NCBI GenBank assembly: GCA_963771905.1
Contig: CAVYVI010000013.1
Coordinates: forward strand, 1 to 64,000
Direction of reading: 5' to 3'
Length of the DNA stretch: 64,000 bases
From: Palsa-147 sp963771905
GTDB lineage: Bacteria > Acidobacteriota > Terriglobia > Acidiferrales > UBA7541
The notes beneath the pieces are model-generated. The model did not search any database and was not told the DNA's origin. It worked only from the letters and a program-made list of their open reading frames with translations. Of the stretch, positions 26,574-35,670 are shown in pieces (the first letter of the stretch is position 1; the number at the start of each line of letters is the position of its first letter). The position numbers and the translations under genes were made by a program.

Positions 26574-27331
26574 GCCGTGGCGACCGACGCTTGCCTTTCC
26601 AGAATGAGTGGCTTCACCGCGCCCAATTCGTTGACGTAGGTGTCGAGAAATGCCGCGAGCGCCGCGGCACTCTTCTGGCTGGCGCGACCGAGCCGAATCA
26701 GCGCGGCAATGCGATGGGGCGCGCGCAGGACGCGGCCCAGCAATTTCCCGACGCGCACACGGCCGCGCGCGTCGAGCACTTGCGTCAAATCGAGCGGCAA
26801 ATCTTCGTCCGCGACATCGCTGATGGCGCGAATCGCGATTCCCGCGATGCCCTGCTCGTGCGCCTCGTTCAATACCGCGAAGCTTTCCATATCCACGGCG
26901 TCGGCGATTTGTCCCATCCGGCGCTTGTCATCCGCCGTCGCGATCACGGCATCGGCCGCGCACAGGGTTTCGACGCGCCGCGCGCCATTCGCTTCCGCGA
27001 CGGACAGAAGCTTGGCATCCGCAAACACCGTGCGCTGTGTCCGGGCGTCGCGGGCGCTTTCCGCCGCGACGACATCTCCGATCTCAAGTCCCGGCCGCAA
27101 TCCGCCGGCAAATCCGGCGCAAATGCAGATGTTGGGCTGCCAGGGGAGTGCGGCGCGAACGGCGCGCTGCGCGTTCTCGGAACCAATGCCCGTCAAAATC
27201 ACGCGGACGATCGATTGGTTATACCTGGCTTCGAACGCAGGGAAACTCCCGGCGGCCACAGGCACGAAGTTTTCCCGGCGCCGCCATGACGTGAATTCGT
27301 GCTCGATTGCGAATGTGACCAGGATCTTCAT
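26570..27331 (-). CDS. hpnG: HpnG, adenosylhopane nucleosidase/phosphorylase
   Basis: A 253-residue protein of the purine nucleoside phosphorylase/MTA-SAH nucleosidase fold. Visible blocks are VILTGIGSENAQRAV, CAGFAGGLRPGLEIGDVV, AVDMESFAVL (the conserved Met-Glu ribose contact) and AISDVADEDLPL with the catalytic Asp. HpnG releases adenine from adenosylhopane made by HpnH to yield ribosylhopane. It follows hpnA by nine bases. Confidence 0.9.
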   Translation of the reverse strand: MKILVTFAIEHEFTSWRRRENFVPVAAGSFPAFEARYNQSIVRVILTGIGSENAQRAVRAALPWQPNICICAGFAGGLRPGLEIGDVVAAESARDARTQRTVFADAKLLSVAEANGARRVETLCAADAVIATADDKRRMGQIADAVDMESFAVLNEAHEQGIAGIAIRAISDVADEDLPLDLTQVLDARGRVRVGKLLGRVLRAPHRIAALIRLGRASQKSAAALAAFLDTYVNELGAVKPLILERQASVATA

Positions 27332-27340
27332 CGTTCTTGC

Positions 27341-28357
27341 TTACGCTGCAGCGGTCACGGCCCGCCGGACCCCCGCCCGGACGTATCCGTTCTCTTGATA
27401 CCAGCGGACCGCGCGCTCGAGCGCCGCGTCAACCGGCCCCGCTTTAAAACCCAACTCGCGCGGCGCTTTCGAACAATCCACAAACATTTTATGGCGGGCG
27501 ATCTTCACGCCCTCGACCGGGATTTGCGGCTCGCGGCCGAGAAGGCGCGAATACGCGTTTTCCGCGTAGGCGAAACCCAGCGCGGCAACGTGCGGAATTT
27601 TCATGCGCGGTGCGCGCATGCCGGTAATCTCGGCGAGCGTGACGAGCATTTGTTTCAACGTCAGATTTTCGGCGCCGAGCAGATAGCGCTCGCCTATTTT
27701 CCCCTTTTCCGCAGCCAGCAAATGTCCATCCGCGCAATCTTCCACGCCGACGAAATTCAAACCGGTGTCGACATACCCCGGCATCCTGCCGTTCAGAAAA
27801 TCCACGATGATTTTCCCCGTGGGCGTCGGCTTCCAATCGCCCGGCCCGACGGGCGTTGTCGGCATCACCACAATCGCCGGGAATCCGGACTGCTGGGCGT
27901 CCATGACTTCTTTTTCGGCGAGCCACTTCGAGCGCTTGTAGTGACCAACCATTTCATCAAGTGAGGAGCGGGTGGATTCGCTCGGAAGCGACGGGCGATC
28001 GACCGCGACGGTCGCGACCGTGCTGGTGTAAATAAATTTCGAAACGCCGGCGCGACGCGACGCATCGAGCAAATTCTTCGTGCCGTTTACATTGCTCTCG
28101 TAGATTTCTTCCGGATGGCGCGACCACAAACGATAATCCGCGGCCACGTGAAATACGCGCTCGATTCCGAGCAGAGCGCGATCGAGAGAAGCCGCGTCGC
28201 GAAGGTCGCCTTCGGCGCGTTCCACATCCAACCCGCTCAGCGCTCGCGCGTCACTGCCCCGTCGCACCAGCACGCGCACCGCGTGCCCCGCGCAGAGAAG
28301 CCGGCCCGCAACGTGGCTGCCCACGAATCCCGTGGCGCCCGTAACGAGCGTGTTCAT
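27341..28357 (-). CDS. hpnA: HpnA, hopanoid-associated NAD-dependent sugar epimerase
   Basis: A 338-residue extended short-chain dehydrogenase; the ATG at 28357 overlaps the hpnH stop (ATGA) and begins the NAD-binding motif VTGATGFVGSHVA. The catalytic Tyr-Lys pair is in HYKRSKWLAE. The family is found with hopanoid genes and is thought to act on the hopanoid polar head, but its exact substrate is not settled. The open frame extends far upstream inside hpnH; that extension is not the gene. Confidence 0.9.
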   Translation of the reverse strand: MNTLVTGATGFVGSHVAGRLLCAGHAVRVLVRRGSDARALSGLDVERAEGDLRDAASLDRALLGIERVFHVAADYRLWSRHPEEIYESNVNGTKNLLDASRRAGVSKFIYTSTVATVAVDRPSLPSESTRSSLDEMVGHYKRSKWLAEKEVMDAQQSGFPAIVVMPTTPVGPGDWKPTPTGKIIVDFLNGRMPGYVDTGLNFVGVEDCADGHLLAAEKGKIGERYLLGAENLTLKQMLVTLAEITGMRAPRMKIPHVAALGFAYAENAYSRLLGREPQIPVEGVKIARHKMFVDCSKAPRELGFKAGPVDAALERAVRWYQENGYVRAGVRRAVTAAA

Positions 28358-29526
28358 AGAATTCTGAAGACCTCTTCCTTGACGCCGGCGTCGGTCGGAA
28401 TCGGAGCGGAAGTGTGAATGTGACCGTTGCCGCTGTCGTGGCCATTGCCATTCGTGTGGCCGTTCCCGTTGGTGTGGCCGTTGCCGGAAGATTTCGATTT
28501 CGCGCCCTTCTTGCCGCCCATGCGGCCCGAGAGTTGCCACTTCAGCATTTTCCAGGTGTCGCCCAGTTTCTTGTTGCCACCGAGCACAGCGGACGGTTCG
28601 TAGCCGGATTGCACCATGCAATCCTGGCACCGAACGTCGCGGCCGCGGCCGTAGTTTTCCCACGGCGTGTTGTCGATGAATTCCTTGAACGTCTCGTGGT
28701 GCGCGTCGGTCATCAGGTAGCACGGACCCTTCCAGCCGCGGGGATTGTAGGTGGGGTTTCCCCACGCCGTGCACATCAATTCGCGCTCGCCGCGCAGGTA
28801 TTCCATGTAAATCGGCGAAGTGATGACGTTGAAATCCTCGAGCAGCCGGCTCGCGCGCTGGAATTTTTCGCGGACTTCTTCGCGGGACATGAAAATGTCC
28901 TTGGTCTGAACCGCCGCATAGGAATAGGCTGGCGACATCATGTAGCCGTCGACGCCGAGTTCACGAAGATGGGCGAAGAGCTCGGCGATTTCCTCGAGGT
29001 CCGTCTCTTTGTAAATGGTTGTGTTGGAGCAGACCAAAAATCCAGCGGCCTTCGCGGCCTTGATTCCGTCGATCGCTTCACGGAACACGCCATCACGCTC
29101 GACGCAGAGGTCATGCGTTTTCTCGAGACCGTCGAGGTGCACGTTGAAGAAGAAACGCGAGGTCGGCTTGAATTCATTGAGGCGCTTGCGAATAAACATC
29201 CCGTTGGTACAAAGATAGATGTTCTTCTTGTGGGCGAGAATTTCGCTGACCAGCCGCCCAATCTCGGGATAGATCATGGGTTCGCCGCCGCAGATTGAAA
29301 CGATGGGCGCGCCGCAATCCACCATCGCGGCGATGCACTGCTCGACGGTGAGCATCTCATTGATCGTCGATTTGTATTCGCGGATGCGGCCGCAGCCCGT
29401 GCACGTCAGATTGCAGGCGTGGAGCGGCTCGAGCATCATGACCAGCGGAAATTTCTTCTCGCCCTTAATCGTCTTGCCGGCGAGGTAGCCTGTCAGGTTG
29501 GCCGTCAGGCTGAGCGGAAATCTCAT
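28354..29526 (-). CDS. hpnH: HpnH, radical SAM adenosylhopane synthase
   Basis: A 390-residue radical-SAM enzyme with the CNLTCTGC cluster motif (CxxxCxxC) near residue 40 and the family's GGEPMIYPE block. HpnH couples the 5'-deoxyadenosyl radical to diploptene, giving adenosylhopane, the first step of C35 hopanoid formation. The C-terminus carries an unusual GNGHTNGNGHTNGNGH low-complexity tail (about residues 350-375), absent from the catalytic core. It overlaps shc by four bases at its start. Confidence 0.95.
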   Translation of the reverse strand: MRFPLSLTANLTGYLAGKTIKGEKKFPLVMMLEPLHACNLTCTGCGRIREYKSTINEMLTVEQCIAAMVDCGAPIVSICGGEPMIYPEIGRLVSEILAHKKNIYLCTNGMFIRKRLNEFKPTSRFFFNVHLDGLEKTHDLCVERDGVFREAIDGIKAAKAAGFLVCSNTTIYKETDLEEIAELFAHLRELGVDGYMMSPAYSYAAVQTKDIFMSREEVREKFQRASRLLEDFNVITSPIYMEYLRGERELMCTAWGNPTYNPRGWKGPCYLMTDAHHETFKEFIDNTPWENYGRGRDVRCQDCMVQSGYEPSAVLGGNKKLGDTWKMLKWQLSGRMGGKKGAKSKSSGNGHTNGNGHTNGNGHDSGNGHIHTSAPIPTDAGVKEEVFRIL

Positions 29527-31559
29527 TCAATCCCCCGATCGATCTTCCGGTACCGAAATCCTTGCGGTTCGGGCTTAATGCCGGCAAATTCTTCGACGCC
29601 GTCCTTCAAATTGCGGTAATGCGCCAGCGCATACAACGGAAATGAAATCCGGTACAGGTGATATTTCAAATAGAAGACGCTCGGGAAACCCGTGCCGGTA
29701 AATTCTTCTTCGTCCCACGAGCCATCTTCGTTCTGGGTCTCAACCAGGTATCTCACGGCAGCGAGCACGCCCTCGTCATCCGGGCCGCAGGTCGCGAGCA
29801 ATCCGATGAGGCCCCAGGCGGTCTGCGACGCAGTACTCGCGCCGCGGCCACGATATTTAGAGTCACTGTAGGACTGCAAGGATTCGCCGAATCCGCCGTC
29901 GGGATTTTGAACCGAACGCAGCCACATCGCGGCGCGCTGGCACTCTTTGCTGTCGGTGCAGCCAATCGCTTCCATCGCGCGCAGAACGCCGCTCGTCCCG
30001 TAGACGTAGTTCACGCCCCAGCGGCCGTACCAAGGGCCGTCGGGCGCCTGGTCCTTCTTGAGGAAGGCACGCGCATTTTTCACGGCTGGATGACCAGCGG
30101 GCCATCCCAATTTGCCGAGGCATTCGAGAGCGCGAGCGGTAACGTCGGCAGTCGATGGATCGAGCATAGCGTTGTGATCGGCGAAGGGGATGTTATTGAG
30201 GAGCGTCAAATCGTTGTCACGATCGAACGCGCCCCAGCCGCCGTCGCGATTCTGCATGCTCAGGAGCCACGCGAGTCCCCGGCGCACGCCTTCATTCATG
30301 CGTTTCGGGTCGGGATACGCGACGCGGCCCAAGGCCATCAGCACGAAAGCGGTGTCATCGACATCGGGAAAATGATCGTTGCGGAATTCAAACGCCCAAC
30401 CGCCGGGCTCGGCGTCACGATTCTTCACTTGCCAGTCGCCGCCGCCGGTAATTTGCAGGTCGAGCATCCATCTCGCGGCGCCCACCAAAGCGGGATGTTT
30501 CGGGTCGACTCCCGCTTCTTCCAGCGCGACCATGGCAATGGCCGTATCCCAAACTGGAGAAACACACGGCTGAATCCGAAGCGCGTCGTTTTCCTCGATT
30601 TCATGCGCGCTGAAATGGGCTATTTGCTGCTTCACCATCGAATCATCCTCGGCATAACCCAATTCGAGGAGACACAGAATCGAGTTTTGAATCGACGGGT
30701 AAATCGCCGCGATACCTTCGCTCCTGTCGATGTGTTCCCGAAGCCATTGGTCGATTTTCTTGATGGACCGCGAGCGAAACGGTTTCCAGGGCGAGCGCTC
30801 GTGGAGTTTCATCACCCGGTCCGCGGCTAAAAAGAAATTCCGCCAGGACAAGAATCGCCGGTCCCGCGCAAAAGCTTTGCGCTTATTTTCGGGATCCGCG
30901 AACAGCTCATCGACGAAACCGTGTGGCGCCACATCGTACTTTGGCTTGCGCGAGGAGAGCAGCGACAGAGTCACAACGATCGCACGGGTCCAGGAAGACA
31001 TTTCATACAAATTTATAAAGAACCAGTTGGGCAAAAGAATCAGCTCTGCGGGAACAACGGGAACCAGATTCCACTCGATCACGCCCGCCAGGGCCATATA
31101 GAACCGCGTATAAGAATTCGAGCTCTCGAGCCCACCCAGCGCGACCACGCGCTCGCGAGCCCGCCGCATATGCGAGGCGCCGGGATCGTCGCCCGCTAGC
31201 TTCAAGGCAAAGTAGGCTTTGGCCGAAGCATTCAGTTCGGACGGGCCGCCCGGAAAGATGTTCCAGCCGCCGTCGGCCAGCTGCTTGGCGCGAACGTAGT
31301 TCGCGAGCTTGGGAATCTTCGGCGAGTCGGGTCGCCCCAGGAAGAAGTGGTAAACGATGTAATCCGACTCGAGAGTCGTATCGGCTTCGAGCTCGCCCCA
31401 CCAATAGCCGCCGTCGAATTGCGCCCGTAGCAACCAATGTTTGGTCCGGTCAATTGCGAGTTCAACTAGCCCCTCAAGATTGCGAGTGGGGACAGTCGCA
31501 GTCCCACCGCCGTTCTCCGCGGCCAATCTGGCTCGAGATGTGATCAATCCTTCGGACAT
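29523..31559 (-). CDS. shc: Squalene-hopene cyclase
   Basis: A 678-residue cyclase of normal family length. The protonating motif is PDVDDTAFVLMALG (DxDDTA). Several QW repeats are visible, for example QFDGGYWWGELE, QNRDGGWGAFD, QNPDGGFGE and QNEDGSWDE. The enzyme folds squalene into hopene/hopanol at the membrane in one step. It is the first gene of the operon, so hopene formation and side-chain building are expressed together. No convincing upstream promoter could be placed by eye. Confidence 0.95.
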   Translation of the reverse strand: MSEGLITSRARLAAENGGGTATVPTRNLEGLVELAIDRTKHWLLRAQFDGGYWWGELEADTTLESDYIVYHFFLGRPDSPKIPKLANYVRAKQLADGGWNIFPGGPSELNASAKAYFALKLAGDDPGASHMRRARERVVALGGLESSNSYTRFYMALAGVIEWNLVPVVPAELILLPNWFFINLYEMSSWTRAIVVTLSLLSSRKPKYDVAPHGFVDELFADPENKRKAFARDRRFLSWRNFFLAADRVMKLHERSPWKPFRSRSIKKIDQWLREHIDRSEGIAAIYPSIQNSILCLLELGYAEDDSMVKQQIAHFSAHEIEENDALRIQPCVSPVWDTAIAMVALEEAGVDPKHPALVGAARWMLDLQITGGGDWQVKNRDAEPGGWAFEFRNDHFPDVDDTAFVLMALGRVAYPDPKRMNEGVRRGLAWLLSMQNRDGGWGAFDRDNDLTLLNNIPFADHNAMLDPSTADVTARALECLGKLGWPAGHPAVKNARAFLKKDQAPDGPWYGRWGVNYVYGTSGVLRAMEAIGCTDSKECQRAAMWLRSVQNPDGGFGESLQSYSDSKYRGRGASTASQTAWGLIGLLATCGPDDEGVLAAVRYLVETQNEDGSWDEEEFTGTGFPSVFYLKYHLYRISFPLYALAHYRNLKDGVEEFAGIKPEPQGFRYRKIDRGIE

Positions 31560-32013
31560 GCGTTTGTCAATTCTCGCTATATTTGAGTCGAATTGCTGCT
31601 ACTTTGATGCGCGCGATTTGTTCCAAGTCCCATCCTTGGAGGGCAGGAAATTTATTTCCAACCCGCCGCCACAACCAAGAGATCGAACTACACGCTCTTA
31701 AGTGCCCCTCGCGACGACGCTGGGGCCTCAAGCATGAGCTTTACGCTGGACAATTTACGACACGGCCAAATCACTTCGGGCCCGAAGCCTGTTTATCAAG
31801 ATGGCGGCTCCGGAAGGGGGGTTGTCTAGCCGATCCCCAGCGTATCCAAAGAGATACAGCACCCCGCCTAAGATTATCGGGTTAAATTGAGGTTTTGGTC
31901 AACAGAAAAGAAGCTGTGGCGTTTCCTTGCCCATTGCTGGGGCAGATCCAAAAGAATCCTGCGGGGCCCTCGGAACGACCCACATTGGGCCAGGCCGCGG
32001 AAAATGGCGCGCG
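31560..32013. other. Intergenic region between lpxD and shc
   Basis: About 450 bases with no supported gene and no clear terminator. Any promoter for the hopanoid operon should lie in the part nearest 31559. Short plus-strand open frames lack recognisable features. Confidence 0.4.
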
Positions 32014-33015
32014 CTATTTGAAATTCCGGAGGCGCTTTCCAATTTCGGGGAGCCGCGAGATCCAGGCGAACTGCTCCTTGAATTTTGCGAGTGGACGGGC
32101 AGGGGTTCCCCACACCGTCTGCCCAGCTCGAATCGTCTTGCCGGGTAAGATTCCCGCCTGGCCGCCGACGATGGCATCGTCTTCCAACGCACAGTGATCG
32201 CCAAGCCCGGCTTGCCCTCCGAGCATCACTCCCGCACCAAGCGTGCTGCTTCCGGAAATGCCCACCTGCGCAGCAATGATCGAGTTTCGACCGATTTGAA
32301 CGTTGTGCCCAATCTGCACAAGGTTGTCGATTTTGACGCCCTGAGCGATTCGTGTAGTGTCGAGTGAGCCGCGGTCGACGGTCGTGTTGCAGCCAATTTC
32401 GACGTCGTCGCCGATTTCCACAGTACCTACCTGTGGAAATTTCCAGTGCTTTCCGTCCCCGAAAACGTAGCCAAAGCCGTCACCGCCGATCACAGTTCCA
32501 GAATGAACCGCCACTCTGCGTCCCAGTCGAACTCCTTCGTATAAGGTGACGTGCGGATAGAGGTGAGAGTCTTCGCCAATCATCACACCACGGCCGACAA
32601 AACAGAACGCTTCGATAACCGCCCCAGATGCGATGGATGCTTCTTCTTCCACAACGACGAACGGCCCAATGGATGCATCTTTCGCGATCCGCGCAACTGT
32701 GGATACAAGCGCGGCTGGATGAACGCCCACCGGCGCCCGTCGAGCCGGCAGAAGCCATGCCGCCGCCTTTGCGAAGGCCAATTTCGGCGCCGCCGCGCGA
32801 ATCACGGTCTTGTCCGAGATTGTAATCCCCGGCGGCGCGAGAACGCAGCGCGACCTCGACGCCTGCGCTCGCTCGCGAAACGTTTCATTCTCGACATAAA
32901 TTAAATCCTCGGGCGTCGCATTCTCAGGATTTGAGAGCGAGAGAATGCGTGCCTTGGATTCACCTTCGATCTCTGCATGAAGGTAACTTGCAAGTTCCGC
33001 AGCCGTGCGTGCCAT
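32014..33015 (-). CDS. lpxD: UDP-3-O-acylglucosamine N-acyltransferase
   Basis: A 333-residue enzyme of lipid A synthesis. Residues 1-100 form the uridine-binding domain. About 105-300 is a left-handed beta-helix of hexapeptide repeats (IGPFVVVEEEASIASGAVIE and following), with LVQIGHNVQIG carrying the catalytic His. A C-terminal helix (LPEIGKRLRNF) follows. It adds the second acyl chain to UDP-3-O-acylglucosamine. The acyltransferase gene 39 bases upstream on the same strand acts later in the same pathway. Confidence 0.93.
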   Translation of the reverse strand: MARTAAELASYLHAEIEGESKARILSLSNPENATPEDLIYVENETFRERAQASRSRCVLAPPGITISDKTVIRAAAPKLAFAKAAAWLLPARRAPVGVHPAALVSTVARIAKDASIGPFVVVEEEASIASGAVIEAFCFVGRGVMIGEDSHLYPHVTLYEGVRLGRRVAVHSGTVIGGDGFGYVFGDGKHWKFPQVGTVEIGDDVEIGCNTTVDRGSLDTTRIAQGVKIDNLVQIGHNVQIGRNSIIAAQVGISGSSTLGAGVMLGGQAGLGDHCALEDDAIVGGQAGILPGKTIRAGQTVWGTPARPLAKFKEQFAWISRLPEIGKRLRNFK

Positions 33016-33054
33016 AGGTGCCTCGCGACGAAGAGTTCTTTCCTGTCGAAAATT

Positions 33055-33960
33055 CTAGAACGGATAGATCGGATTCTCACCCGGCGGACGCGTTTTCCAG
33101 CGTTTGTGAACCCAGAGCCACTGATCGGGGTGAGCCCGGGCGAAATTTTCAACCACCCTCATGAACTTCGCCGTGTTGGCGCGGATGTCGGCATCTTCAT
33201 CGCCCGTGCGAACGAGCACGACCTCCGGTTCGAAGTGCAGCCGGTACTTTCGGATGGCATCGTCCCAAAACGCGTAGCCCGGAACAACGGCGGCGTCGGT
33301 TCGCAGCGCAATCTTCGCGAGCCCCGCCGTGCTCGACGCCGGAATACCGAAAAATGGAACGAATACGCCTTCCTCGAGCGAAGTATTCTGATCGGCCAGA
33401 ATGCCCACGACGCCTCCTGACTTCAGAACGCGCAGCATGGTTCGCGCGGAATCATTCTTGTCGATCATCTGGCAGCCCGACAAACAGCGGTACCGGTTTA
33501 TCAGAGCGTCGACGCGGCGATTCTGAAGGGGCCGGGCGAGGAAATGACAAGGAAATCCATATACGGCATGAGCGAACGCGGAGAGTTCCCAGGGTCCCAT
33601 GTGTCCGGTAAGAAAAAGAACGCCTTTGCCGCGCTGAACCGCATCGAGATAATTTTCGTTGCCGCTGAGGACGATCACGCTCTCGATATTTTCGCGGTTG
33701 TACTTCGGAAACTGGGAGAATTCGGCGCCCATCCAGCCGATGTTGCGCACCATGTTGCGTATCGTTTCCTGGCGCTGGCCGTTGCTCCACTGGGGAAATG
33801 CGAGCTTGAGATTGAAATCCGCGGCGCGGCGCAGCGGCGGCCGGAGCCGATATGCGACGCGGGCGAATTCCGCTCCCACAGTTCGCGCCACGGGCCGCGG
33901 GAGCAGGCCCATGGTTTTCACAACGAACCACGCGGCGAAGTATTCGAGCCTCTCGCGCAT
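33055..33960 (-). CDS. LpxL/HtrB-like lipid A acyltransferase
   Basis: A 301-residue protein; the ATG at 33960 begins the family core, while an upstream in-frame extension overlaps the divergent gene and is Arg/His-rich non-coding-like sequence. The catalytic HX4E motif is GHMGPWELSAF, followed by the substrate block HFLARPLQNRRVDALINRYR and later LADQNTSLEEGVFVPFFG. One N-terminal span anchors it to the inner membrane. It probably adds a secondary acyl chain to lipid A or acts on a related lipid. Confidence 0.85.
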   Translation of the reverse strand: MRERLEYFAAWFVVKTMGLLPRPVARTVGAEFARVAYRLRPPLRRAADFNLKLAFPQWSNGQRQETIRNMVRNIGWMGAEFSQFPKYNRENIESVIVLSGNENYLDAVQRGKGVLFLTGHMGPWELSAFAHAVYGFPCHFLARPLQNRRVDALINRYRCLSGCQMIDKNDSARTMLRVLKSGGVVGILADQNTSLEEGVFVPFFGIPASSTAGLAKIALRTDAAVVPGYAFWDDAIRKYRLHFEPEVVLVRTGDEDADIRANTAKFMRVVENFARAHPDQWLWVHKRWKTRPPGENPIYPF

Positions 33961-34044
33961 CGGCCGATATTCTGTCACATTCGCGAGCGACCGAGCCACC
34001 GCCGATTCATTTCCGGCGCATTCCTCTGCTAGACTCAGTTCACT

Positions 34045-35670
34045 TTGAAGAAAAATAATCCAGCCAAGCAGCTTTCGGCGATGGTCGCCGCGATTGCGAT
34101 TGCATGCGTCGCGCTGTTCAGCCGGCTTGCGGCGATCGGGCTGATCGGCCCCGACGAACCGCGTTATGCCTGGATCGCGCGAGCGATGGCGCAGACGCAT
34201 GATTGGGTGACGCCACGTCTTTATGGCCAGCCGTGGTTCGAGAAACCGATCCTCTATTACTGGGCCGCCGGAGCCGGCTTCGAATTTTTGCGTTCTGCGG
34301 AGTGGGCCGCGCGTTTGCCGTCGGCCTGCGCGGCTCTGGCCGCGACGTTGTGCGTCGGCTGGCTGGCGTGGAAACACTACGGCGAGAGAGCGGCATGGCT
34401 GGTCGTGATGATATTTCCAACGACGATTGCCGCGATCGCGTTCGCGCGCGCGGGAACGCCCGACATGTTGTTCGCGTCGAGCCTGACGGTGGCCATGGTT
34501 TCCGCGGCGGGAGTTCTCCGCGCTGGCGGCTACCTTCGCGCGCGCGGCGCGACAGTAGCCTCGAGGCGCGATGCACTCTACAGCGTGGTGCTGTTCGGCG
34601 CGTGGCTGGGTGTGGCGACTCTCGCGAAGGGGCCCGCAGCCGTCGCTCTTGCCGGAGGCGCGCTGGCACTTTGGGCCTTGTGCGCTCATCGATGGAGAGC
34701 CGTATCTCGGCTCGCGCATCCGCTGGCAATCCTCAGCTTTCTCGTGGTCGCGGTGCCGTGGTACGCGCTCTGCGCGGCGCGCAATCCGGATTTTCTGCGG
34801 ACGTTTTTGTTTCTGCACAATGTCGAGCGCTATCTGACCCCCGTCTTCCAGCATAGGCAGCCGTTCTGGTTCTTCGGGCCGATCGTGCTGATCGCGCTGC
34901 TGCCGTGGACGGCGCTGCTCTGGCTCGCAGGCGTGGAAGGCCTGCGTCTGTGGCGCGAAAAATCGTGGCACGACTCGCCCGGCTTTTTCTTCGCGTGCTG
35001 GGCGATCTTTCCCGTGGCGTTCTTCAGTTTCTCGCAATCAAAATTGCCGGGTTACATTCTTCCTGTGATTCCGCCGCTCGCATTGATCGTCGCGGTCGCG
35101 CTCGATCGCGCCATAGAGAGGCGAGCGCTTTCCGTGCGCTACATGATCGCGAGTGCGGCAATCGCGCTGACCGGCATTTATCTGTATGGATTTCATGCTC
35201 TTCGAAGCTATGCTCCGAGCTTTTTAGGTACGGATTCGGAGCGGACGGCGATTGCCGTAATGCTTCTGCTCATTGTGAGTGCGGTAAGCTGTCCGCCGCG
35301 CTGGGCCATCGTCCTCGTGAGTTTGTATATCGTAATGGACCTGTGCGTGGATCCATATATCACCACCGGTTGTGACCTACGATTTTCCGCCAGGCCCATG
35401 GCAGCAGCTGCACTCGTTTATAAGCGCATCCCGAAAGCCGGATACGATAACATTGCGGTGTTCCGCGTCCATCGCAATTGGCAGTACGGTCTGAACTTCT
35501 ATTTTGGCCGCGTTCTTCCGGAATGGTCGCCGGATTTCACGGGCTCTTCGTTGGTCTTCACAAGTGAAGAAGGGCTTGCGGAATTAGGCCGTGAGGCTGT
35601 CGTTACGCCGGAAGCGGAATTCGGTATGCCGCGATGCTACCTCGTACGAGCGCAGCGCCCGCCCCCTTAG
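34045..35670 (+). CDS. ArnT-like family 39 glycosyltransferase
   Basis: A 541-residue polytopic membrane protein, divergent from the acyltransferase gene with about 85 bases between them. The start is the TTG at 34045 (an ATG at 34081 is possible; neither has a strong ribosome site). It opens with a span and the catalytic-loop motif GPDEPRYAWIARAM, then HDWVTPRLYGQPWFEKPILY, as in ArnT and PMT-type enzymes, followed by about ten spans. Such enzymes move sugars from polyprenyl-phosphate donors onto lipid A or other envelope acceptors. Neighbouring lpxD and LpxL-like genes favour a lipid A link. Confidence 0.8.
   Translation: MKKNNPAKQLSAMVAAIAIACVALFSRLAAIGLIGPDEPRYAWIARAMAQTHDWVTPRLYGQPWFEKPILYYWAAGAGFEFLRSAEWAARLPSACAALAATLCVGWLAWKHYGERAAWLVVMIFPTTIAAIAFARAGTPDMLFASSLTVAMVSAAGVLRAGGYLRARGATVASRRDALYSVVLFGAWLGVATLAKGPAAVALAGGALALWALCAHRWRAVSRLAHPLAILSFLVVAVPWYALCAARNPDFLRTFLFLHNVERYLTPVFQHRQPFWFFGPIVLIALLPWTALLWLAGVEGLRLWREKSWHDSPGFFFACWAIFPVAFFSFSQSKLPGYILPVIPPLALIVAVALDRAIERRALSVRYMIASAAIALTGIYLYGFHALRSYAPSFLGTDSERTAIAVMLLLIVSAVSCPPRWAIVLVSLYIVMDLCVDPYITTGCDLRFSARPMAAAALVYKRIPKAGYDNIAVFRVHRNWQYGLNFYFGRVLPEWSPDFTGSSLVFTSEEGLAELGREAVVTPEAEFGMPRCYLVRAQRPPP

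Noticed and set aside
33961..35037. N-terminal extension of the acyltransferase frame
   Set aside because: Overlaps the divergent glycosyltransferase and reads as low-complexity Arg/His/Gln-rich sequence; the fold starts at 33960.
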